From Vibrio tapetis subsp. tapetis (lineage in GTDB: Bacteria; Pseudomonadota; Gammaproteobacteria; Enterobacterales; Vibrionaceae): 64,000 bases of DNA. Positions within the stretch are counted from its first letter, which is position 1. Each line of letters begins with the position of its first letter. The stretch spans positions 744,001-808,000 of the forward strand of contig NZ_LT960611.1 in the NCBI RefSeq assembly GCF_900233005.1. The letters are read 5' to 3'. The translations under genes were made by a program, and so were the position numbers. Positions 38,243 to 48,700 of this stretch are shown one piece after another. Below the pieces are notes generated by a model. The model was not told where the DNA came from and did not search any database. It was given only the letters and a program-made list of their open reading frames with translations.

Positions 38243-39547
38243 GTGAATAGGACAAAAATCACGCTACTGGCAACAACATTACTGTTGTCGAATAGTGTTT
38301 CATCTCAAACACTTGAGCAATCTATTGCGATTACTCTGGCAACTAACCCGGCCCTTAAAAGTGCGTTTAACGACTACAAAAGTTACGTTAAACAGCACGA
38401 ATCTGCGAACGGCGCATACCTTCCATCTATCGATTTAGACGCAGGCGTAGGTTACGAAAAAGTTAATACAACCCGAGACGTTAGTACTAACCTAAATCGC
38501 AAAGAAGCGACACTCACACTAAACCAGTTAATTTGGGATGGCTCTGCCACTTTGAACAACATGGATAGAACGGCAGCAGAAGCCGAATCTATGCGATTCC
38601 AGTTATTGTCCGACGCACAAGACAAAGCACTTGAGGTGACTCAAATATACCTCGATGCGGTAAAAGCGAATGAGATCTTAGCGCTTTCAGAAAGTAACCT
38701 AGCGGTTCATAAGAAGATCTATAAAGACATCAGAAAGCGGGCAGAATCAGGTATTGGATCAACAGCGGATTTATCGCAAGTAGAAGCTCGTATTGCAAAG
38801 GCACACGGTAATCTACTAGCAGCACAAAACAACATTTTTGATACCCATACGCAGTTTTACCGAATTGTCGGCCAAACACCTCAAGGCCTTGTATTCCCAC
38901 GATCCAATATCAATGAACTTCCCCTTTCTCTGAGCGATGCATTAAAAACCGCTACTGACAATCATCCTGTTTTAAAAGTCTCAATGAGTGATGTTGACGC
39001 GGCAAGGTTTCAATTTGATCAATCTAAGGGCGTAAATTATCCAACAATTTCTTTTGAAGCAGGACAAGTTTGGCGGGACGATGCGGGTGGTCTAGAGGGA
39101 AGCAGTGATGAGCTTTCTGCTATGATTCGTATGCGTTATAACCTATATAACGGCGGCAGTGATGATGCAAACATCGAACGCTCTGCATACCAACTCAATA
39201 AAGCAAAAGATCTAAGGGATCGTTCATACAGAACAGTAGAAGAAAGCTTAAAACTTTCCTGGAGTGCGCTAGATTTAACACTTCAACAAAAAGAGTTTCT
39301 AGCCGATCATGTAGACTCAGCAGCGCAAACGGTTATCGCTTACGAGAAACAATATCGTATCGGTAAACGAACATTACTAGATCTTCTTAATACCGAAAAT
39401 GAATTGTTTGAGGCTCGTAAATCCTATATTGACGCTCATTATTCTGAGCAGTTCGCTAAATACCGCGTTATGAACGCCACAGGGACCTTACTAACCGGTC
39501 TTATGATAGATGTCCCTGCGGAATGGGATGAAACTGTTGAGTATTAA
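38243..39547 (+). CDS. TolC-family outer-membrane channel 1 (LapE-type)
   Basis: The 434-residue protein starts at a GTG with GGAG 6 bases before it and has a signal peptide (ITLLATTLLLSNSVSSQ, cut before TLEQ). It shows the duplicated outer-membrane efflux fold: TLEQSIAITLATNPALKSAF, LNQLIWDGSATLNNMDRT, RAESGIGSTADLSQVEARIAKAHGNL and IAYEKQYRIGKRTLLDLLNTENELFEARKS. This is the TolC group of type I secretion systems for RTX adhesins. Divergence from adhesin 1 suggests it exports and holds that protein. It is closely similar along its whole length to the gene at 53093. No inner-membrane ABC or HlyD partner is adjacent. Confidence 0.92.
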   Translation: MNRTKITLLATTLLLSNSVSSQTLEQSIAITLATNPALKSAFNDYKSYVKQHESANGAYLPSIDLDAGVGYEKVNTTRDVSTNLNRKEATLTLNQLIWDGSATLNNMDRTAAEAESMRFQLLSDAQDKALEVTQIYLDAVKANEILALSESNLAVHKKIYKDIRKRAESGIGSTADLSQVEARIAKAHGNLLAAQNNIFDTHTQFYRIVGQTPQGLVFPRSNINELPLSLSDALKTATDNHPVLKVSMSDVDAARFQFDQSKGVNYPTISFEAGQVWRDDAGGLEGSSDELSAMIRMRYNLYNGGSDDANIERSAYQLNKAKDLRDRSYRTVEESLKLSWSALDLTLQQKEFLADHVDSAAQTVIAYEKQYRIGKRTLLDLLNTENELFEARKSYIDAHYSEQFAKYRVMNATGTLLTGLMIDVPAEWDETVEY

Positions 39548-39632
39548 AGCAAGCCAGCCAAGGGCTTTCTTGTGGCTGCTTAGTATCGCCTAAAGTTAAC
39601 ACCTTAGTGACCACTAAAAGTGGGCAATAAAA

Positions 39633-39668
39633 AAAGAGCCGTAATGGGGATACTCCTTACGGCTCTTT
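39633..39668. terminator. Bidirectional terminator between tolC-like 1 and adhesin 2
   Basis: AAAGAGCCGTAA (39633-39644) pairs with TTACGGCTCTTT (39657-39668), with A-rich and T-containing flanks, between two convergent genes. Confidence 0.88.
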
Positions 39669-39735
39669 CGATCTTTCTAAAACAAGCTAGTTATTCAACC
39701 AGTTATAATAGTTCATCCCAACTTGTTTTAATGGC

Positions 39736-42700
39736 TCAATCCCACTTGAATGCATCTCGAGATAAAAGCTCTGATACGATATCAGCAGATGACGATACCC
39801 CTGACAAACCGAAAGCTCCCACGTCACCAACGTGTACATCAATGGTCTGAGTTAAGCCGGTTTCTGGCGTCACGACGAGCTCAATCGTCTCATTGTCTGA
39901 CGCAATTGACGCATTTACGTGGGTGAGAAGATTAGTTAGATCAGTTCCATCAATTACGTCTGGGAGGATGTCTCTAAAATCAAGTTTATCACCGCCAGCG
40001 AGCTCAAAATCAGAGACTTCATCATGGCCGGCAACCGAGTTTGTTTCATCTTGATGCCAAATGAAAATATCATTTCCTGAGCCGCCAGTGAGGATATCAT
40101 CCCCTTCACCACCCGTTAGGAAGTCGTCTCCCTCAAGCCCATACAAACTATCTGAGCCTGCTGTTCCTGTGATAGAGTTTGCTGAGTCATCACCTATGTG
40201 TTCAGAGACTTTTAACGTCCCGTTTCCAAGCATACGAATGATTTGGTCAGCGCTAGACAAAGCTGAAGCATTTGGGTGTTCAAGCAAAGTATTCAGGTTC
40301 ATCGATTCAAATTCAATGGTTTGAATCACGCCAGCTCCATCGTTTATCGACAACAAAACATTTGAGCCAGCTTCAACTAATGAAATGCTGCTGGTCAACG
40401 CGTTTAAGTTTGCTAACGAGTCTACAGACACGATACCACCAATATCAATGCTATCATTTGATGCATCAAATTCACGGATAATATCTCGCCCAGGAAGTCC
40501 ATTGACTAGCCCCAAAGAACCTGAGAGCCATACAAACGTGTCTTGGGAGCTAGCAGAAGAACCAAGTGGATCACCAAACATAACTTCATTGTTGGCCGTC
40601 CCCGTTAGGATGTCTGCGCCTGTTGTCACCACACCATTATAGAAAGCCCCGTCTACATCTATCGTTACTGTTTCTTGAGTCACGGCTCCATGAGTATCCG
40701 TCACCTGAATGGTAAAGATCTCCTGACCCGATGATCCAGCTTTCAAGGATGTTGCGCCCGGCTTTGATTCATCAATGTTGTACGTCCAAGCTCCAGTTTG
40801 ATCAATCGACAACGTACCGTACGTGCCTTCTTGATCAACAATGGACCAAACTAAGTCGGTATTATTGCTATCTGCATCAGAAGCGGTGAAGCTACCTAAG
40901 GCTTGTGTTGTATAACCAACAATCGCATTACCCGTCGCTATTACACTTGTTATTTGTGGTGCATCGTTTCGTCCTGTTACTTCGATAGAGACTGTTTGAT
41001 TCTTAGTTGCACCGCTAGAATCAGATACCTGAACAACAAATAACTCACTATCTGTTTCACCTTGCCCTAGAGCATCACTACCTGAAAGAGTATTGTCTAT
41101 TTGATACTCCCAATTACCCGTTAATTGATTAAGAACAAAATGTCCATATTGGCCTTCAGCACTTCCAACGAGCGTCCATGTGTGGGTATCGTTTGTATCC
41201 GTATCAACGGCGCTTAGTGAACCACCAACGTGAGCCGCAGCATCTTGAGTCGTCGACGTTGAAGTATCTCCAGAAATAGAAGGAAGATCATTCGAGCCCG
41301 AAACGTCTATCGTTACCTCTTTTGTCACGGTATCTGTGCCATCAAACAAGGTGACTGTAAACGTATCTTGTTCCGTTTGACCTTGCGCTAAGCCTTGTAC
41401 TGCAGCGGATGAGTTTGCCAAGGTATAGATCCACTGACCATTAGCATCAACGGTTAAACTCCCATAAGTACCTGCGCCGCCCCCTTGAACACCCCAGGTG
41501 TGGCTGTCATTTACATCAATATCAGTGAAATCCAAATCACCTTGTTGAGTAGCGGTTCCATCTTCAACGACGCTTCCCGTTGTTGGCCCCGTTATAGTAG
41601 GAAGATCGTTGGTACCGTTAACGGTAATCGTCACATCTTGAGTATGGCTAACGTTGTGTTGATCGGTGACTTTCACTTGGTAGGTAATGTCAATCGATTC
41701 ACCATTACCAAGCGCTTGGATATCGCTATGAGTATTTGTAAGGTTAAAGCTCCACTTACCATTTTGATCAATCGACATATCGCCATATGGTGAAGTATTG
41801 CTTAGCAGTGTCCATGTATGAGTATCTGCCGTTTGAAGAACGTCTGGGTCGCCAGTTTCCAATTGACCCGTTAGCATGGTATTTGTATCTTCATTGGCAT
41901 CTGCAGTAAGATTACCCGATATTTCAGGAGCATCATTCTCGCCATTGATAGTAATATCAACCGAAATTGTGTCCGTTCCCCCAAAGGCATCCATCACTGT
42001 AATTATTGCGGTATCCGTAATGCTCGAACCTTTCGCTAGGCTATTTACCGTCGCGTTATCGCTGTCAATCGTGTAAATCCACACACCTGTTGTCGGATTA
42101 ACAACCAAGGCGCCGTAACTGGCCGAAGTAGTCACGCTATAGCTGTGACTGTCACTTTCATCGAGATCGCTAGTTACTAAGTTTCCAGTCGCCGTCAGGG
42201 TTTGGGTTTCTGAAACAACCCCCGTAGAGTCGCCGGATACTTCTGGTCGATCATTTGTGCCCTTTATTTCAATGGTCACGGTTTCTCGAGTGGTAACACC
42301 AAAGCTGTCCACCGCTGTGACAATAAAGCTTTCCGTTACAATGTCACTCGGTGATAACTCCTGCACATGTGGCTGCGTGTTGTATAAACTGTATGTCCAA
42401 TCACCGTCACTCGTTATTTCAAACTGGCCATATGTGCCTTGAAGTGCATTACCACCACTGGCTGTTTTGGCGATGAAGCTTGCAGTGTCATCCGTATTAG
42501 ATTCAACGGCGACTAAGCTGCCTGTTGTAACGATCGCGGTATCCTCAACTGAATCTCCGGTTAGATCGCCAGTAATAACTGGCTCAAGGTTCGACCCAGC
42601 TATCGTAATGGTTACAGGCTTAACAGACTCTAACCCCAGTGCATCGACCACTTTGACATTGAATATGTCTGTGAGTGTCTCGGTTTCGCCTAGATTCTTA

Positions 42701-45700
42701 ACCGCGTCGATGCTTTTATCTAGCTCGTAGCGATATTGCCCTGTTACAGGATCTAGAATCAGCTTACCGTACGTTCCATCTTGTTCGTTAGCCGTCGTTT
42801 CATCTGGTAGGCTCCAGGTATGGGTATCTGTTACATCAACGTCACCATCATTCAAATTGCCCACTATTTGACTATCATCATCTGTATTGCTGATGGTAGC
42901 GGCCAATTCGCCAGTAATGTTAGGCCCATCATTCGAACCATTAACGACGACGTTGATCTGCATTTTAACGGGATCACCGTTACTATCGACGGTTGTTTTA
43001 CCAAACTCATCCACAACAACTTCAAATATCTCGGTTAATGATTCACCCACATTTAGTCGATCAACGGCAGGAATCGAGCTATTTAAATTGTACGTCCAAT
43101 CACCAGCCTCATTTAACGTCAGTGTTCCATAATCACCAGCCCCCGACGCCAAATGCCAAGCAGGATCGCCTAACTCTGCGGGTGCCACTAATGTGCCCGA
43201 TTTTGAAATATCAGTGTCTTCCGTGACGTTCACGGTCTCAACAACTGGATCAGAGATTTCGACGTCGTCCGCGGTACCTTTAATATCAATGGTGATGGTT
43301 TGCGTACCGGTATCGTTAGCCTCTCCTGATGAATCCTTCACCTCAACAGAAAAAGTGTCTTGCAATGTTTCGCCATGATCAAGAGCTTGAACGGTTGCGT
43401 TGTTATTATCCAGAATGTAATCCCAACGACCAGTGATAGGGTTTAATTCAAGGTGTCCGTATAAGCCTTGAACGATGTTATCGCCATCTGTATCTGCTGA
43501 TAAAGACCAGGTATGACTATCACCACTATCGTTATCATCAACTAACAACTGACCCGATTCTGCTGTTAGCGCATCCTCGGTAACCGCCCCTGAGATTTGT
43601 CCGGTCACCGACGGTTGATCGTTTGGTGTCCCACCGCCTCCAGGGCCTGTGCCATCGTCTGCACCCAACACTGTGATCACCACTGGATACGTAGCTGAAA
43701 CACCGCCAGCCGTATCTTTGGCAGTCACATAAAAGGTGTCTGTTGCTGAATCCCCTGCGACAAGGCCACTCGTTGCAGGTTTAGAATCGTCCAGTACAAA
43801 TGTCCAAATGCCATTAGAATCTATGGTCAATTGGCCATAAGATCCATCGACTGGCGAGACACTCCACTCACTAACCGTATCAAGTACATCAACATCGGTC
43901 GCGTAAACCATGCCTTGGGTCGTTTCCCATGTGCTGTCTTTCGCTACCCGGCCAGTATCCTCACCTAAAACGATGGGTAAATCATTAGTCCCTTGAATTG
44001 TGATAGTCAGAGGTTGATTCACCACTCCACCAAACTCATCAAACGCATGAACGTTAAATACTTCTGTGTGGGTGTCTCCTTCGCGCAAGCCTTGTACGTT
44101 CTCTGAATTGTTATCGACTACATACGACCACACGCCAGCATCATTAATAGTCAAAGTGCCTAAGTTGCCCGTTATCGTCGCACTGATAAATTTAACTGTG
44201 TCTTCGGCGTCTGTATCGGTTCCACTCGCCACATCAGTGTCGATATCTACTGATGTAATTGTGCCTGACAATGGGCTAGCGGTAACATCCTCTTCGAATG
44301 TCGCTGTAGTATCACCGCCTAATGTTGGCTTATCATTCGTCCCTTGAATCGTCACTACAACATTTTTCGACGCGGTTAACCCTGCTGAGTCTGTCACCGT
44401 TACAGAAAAAGTTTCTGTAATGGAGGTGGTGGGCGATAAAGCTTGGATTGCAGGCGCATTCATATCGGTTACAGAATATGTCCAAACACCGGCAGAGTTG
44501 ATGGTGAGACTACCGTAAACACCAGTGGCATCATCTATGCTCCAATTCGATGTATCATGTACATCTGGGTCGCCGGATTTTAGTTTTCCAGATACAGATG
44601 TCGCACCATCTTCAGTGATAGTACCTGTAACATTCGAGCCTACGAGAGTCGGCGCATCGTTTGTTCCGGTGATCGTCACTTCAACTTGTGCGGTACTGAC
44701 TTGCCCAAAGCTGTCACTTACTTGAACCGTAAACGTATCAGTAACAATATCGCCGCTATCTAAGCCATTTACAGAAGAAGCCGCATCATTTAACACAAAT
44801 GTCCACTTGCCATTCGCATCTATTGACATGGTTCCGTACGTGCCGGTTGGCTCAACGATCAACCAATCATGGCTGTCAGACCCATCAGGATCACCTGAAT
44901 CTAACTGGCCAATCACTTTATTGTCGACTCCTGTGCCGACAAGTTCGGTAATGGTGCCGGTTTCATCGCCAACAATCAGCGGGGAAGTATTGGTACCGAC
45001 AACATTAATAGTGATGACTTGAGTGTCTGTTCCGCCATTTCCATCTGAGACTTCTATCGTGAACGGATCATTCACGACTTCACCAGCATCTAGCGCAACG
45101 GTTTCTGTTTTTGTAGAGTCAAGCGTATAAGTCCACATCCCAGTCGTTTCATCAATACTTAATGTGCCATACGTACCTAATAACGATCCCGCAAGGCCTG
45201 TTCCGGTTTGAACCTTCCAGCTATGGGAATCCGTTGTATCAACGTCCAATGCAACCAATTTACCGCTGGTTTCTTGTTGACCAGAAACCGCTTCTATAAC
45301 CGTTCCCGAGTTGGGGCCTGTGATAGTCGGGTCATCATTATTACCGTTTATCGTCACCACGATATTCTTTTCAGTTTTCGCTCCGTGACTGTCTTCTACG
45401 GTCACCCGGAAAGTCTCGGTAAGTGTTTCACTATCAGCCAAAGCTTGAACTTGAGCTTTTGTATTGTCTAATGTGTATGTCCAATTACCCGCAGGGGTCA
45501 ACACGAGCTCTCCATATCGGCCTGAAGGATTTAGAGCTTCATATACATGAGTATCGTCCGCATCTACATCACCATCAGTTAATATCCCAGTTACAATCAA
45601 GCCAATATCTTCAGTAGCATCCCCCGTCAAGTCGCCTTCCAATGTTGGTATGTCATTGGCACCAAAAATAGAAACTTTGACCGTTTTCGTTTTTGATGCT

Positions 45701-48700
45701 CCTTCCTGGTCTTCAACCTTCACTTGATACGATTCAATCACTTTGTCACCAGCATCCAGATGTTGGGCTGCGCCATTGTTTAACGTAAACGTCCATTTTC
45801 CTGTCGCCGATAATACAAATGTTCCCAAGCTTGAGGCAGGCGAAGACACCACTGTCCAAGTGTGAGTATCTCCTACATCTTTATCTCCGTGATAAAGCTG
45901 TTTGGTTATACTCAGTGTGCCATCTTCAGTCACATCCCCTCTTCGGGAACCCCCTAACCTAGGCGCATCGTTTGTCCCTGTAATTGTGATACTTATTAGC
46001 TGAGTATCAGTACCACCTTTCCCATCGTCGACAATAATAGTGAAAAAATCTTTTTTGGTGTCGCCTTCACCAATCCGCTGGACACGATTACTGCCGTTGT
46101 TCAGGTTATATGTCCATTCACCATTCGCATCGATAGACAAGCTACCAAAATTACCAACGCCTCCACCACTCACCGACCACGAGTGATCATCAATAACATC
46201 GACATCCGCTACTGCTAAAGTGCCAGTAGCAGTATAGGTAGTATCTTCTTTGACGTTACCCGATGAGTCGCCGGAAATAGTCGGTTGGTCATTATCACCC
46301 TTAATGGTAATCGTAACGCTTTGATTAGTAATACCACCGTAGGTGTCTGCAACTTTGATGTTAAATATTTCTGTAACCGTTTCATTTTCTGCTAGCTTTT
46401 GAGCTTCTGCGTTATCTAAGGTATATACCCACTTTCCTGTCAATGGGTTAAATGAAAACAAGCCGTAAGGCGTATCAGTAGCGCTTGTCAAAGTCATCGT
46501 GACGGAGTCAGGAACATCAGCATCCGATGCGACTATGGTTCCATCAACTGATAAAGTCGTATCTTCCTCAACCACCCCAACGACGTCGCCTGTAACCGTT
46601 GGCAGATCATTCGTTCCTGTAACGGTTAGATTAATGACCTGTTCAACAAACCCACCATGGTTATCACTTAAGCGAACGGTAAATGATTCACTCACAAGTT
46701 CACCTTGATGTAACGAATCCACGCGGGTGCTCACTAGGGTATAAGTCCACAACCCATTTGGGTCGATAGACAGGTCTCCATAGGTACCTGTTCCGCCACC
46801 ATTCACAGACCAAGACAGGGTGTCTAACAAATCAATATCATCAAACACTAACTGACCCGTTGCCACAGTCGTCACGTCTTCGACAGTCGCTCCCGATGTC
46901 ACACCAGAGGTAATAACGGGGGTATCGTTGTCACCCTTAATAGTGACCGTAACAACTTGAGTATCGGTTAAATCTCCATCACTGACTTGAATCGTAAAGG
47001 TATCTGTTACAAATTGGCCTTCTGACAATGACTGTACAACGGTATCGTTATTATTCAGGACATAAGTCCACTTGCCATTCGCATCCAAAGAAAAACTACC
47101 GTAAGTCGGAGTTCCAGTGGTGACATTCGTCCACGTCATATCAGATGACACATCGTGGTCAGGATCGCTCGCAACTAAGGTTCCTGTCGTTTGATAACTC
47201 GGGGTGTCCTCTTCAAGCGAGCCCGTTACACCGACTGCCGAATTGATAACCGGAGCATCGTTGGTACCCTGAATAATGATTTCAACCGAGCTTGGCGTAC
47301 CATCTATAGAGGTGATATTGAAAGTGTGTCGGACTTCATCTCCAACTTGCATTGAATCAAACGCGCTGTTAGCAAGAAAAGACCAATTACCATTCGATAA
47401 CAAAGTTAGAGTGCCAATAGGCCCTGAAACCGTTGCAGGCGTAAAGGTGTTATCTGGGTTATCAACATCGACGCTGGTTAATGTGCCTGTAGAGGTGAGC
47501 GCTACATCGGTTTCAGCGAGTACTTTACTCACGGAAGAAACCGTCGCGGAATCGTTCGTACCCGTCACAGTAATAGTCAATGTTGTTGTATCTGTGCCAC
47601 CGGCCTCATCGGTCACTGTTACAGGGACAACGACTTCAAGTATTTCGTTTTCAGAAAGAAAGTCGTAACTACTTGCATCAAATATGTAGCTGCCATCCGT
47701 ATTAAGTGTCAGCCCAGCAGCTGTACTAGTTGTTGTAAAGCTAAGTGAATTGCCTACTGGAAGATCTACATCACTCGCCGTGACATGACCCGCGATCATA
47801 TTATCTTCAACAACTGCATCAACTTTAGCGACCGCGACCGGGTCATCGTTGGTACCTGTTATTGTGATGGTTAATAATGTCGTATCAGTACCACCAGATT
47901 CATCAGTGACGGTAACAGGTACAATAATATCCAACTTCTCGTTTTTAGATAAACTGTCGTAGCTAGACGCGTCAAATGTATATGAGCCATCAGAGTTAAA
48001 CGTTAATCCCGTGGCTGTCGACGTTGTCGTAAACGTTAGATTACTACCCGATGGCAAATCGACATCCGACGCGGTTACAACACTATTTAAAATCGCGTCT
48101 TCAAGTACACCGGCAGTGGCAATGTTTGCCACAGGATCGTCATTCGTACCTGTAATGGTAATGGTCAGCGTTGTGGTGTCTGTCCCGCCAGCTTCATCGG
48201 TGACAGTAACAGGCACGACGATATCTAGCGTTTCGTCTTTAGATAAACTGTCGTAACTAGACGCATCAAAAGTATAGCTTCCATCAGAGTTAAACGTTAA
48301 CCCTGTGGCCGTCGATGTGGTTGAAAACGTAAGATCACTACTTGATGGCAGATCAACATCCGATGCCGTAACAACACCTGTTAAATTCGAATCTTCAAGC
48401 ACATCAGCGGTGGCGATGTTAGCGACCGGATCGTCGTTTGTGCCCGTAATGGTAATGGTCAATGTTGTAGTGTCTGTCCCACCAACTTCATCGGTAACCG
48501 TCACAGGCACGACGATATCTAGCGTTTCGTCTTTGGATAAGCTGTCGTAGCTAGAAGCATCAAAACTATAGCTTCCATCAGAGTTAAACGTTAACCCTGT
48601 GGCTGTCGATGTCGTTGAGAACGTGAGGTTACTGTTTGATGGCAGATCAACACCCGTTAAATTCGAATCTTCAAGCACATCAGTGGCGGCGATGTTAGCG

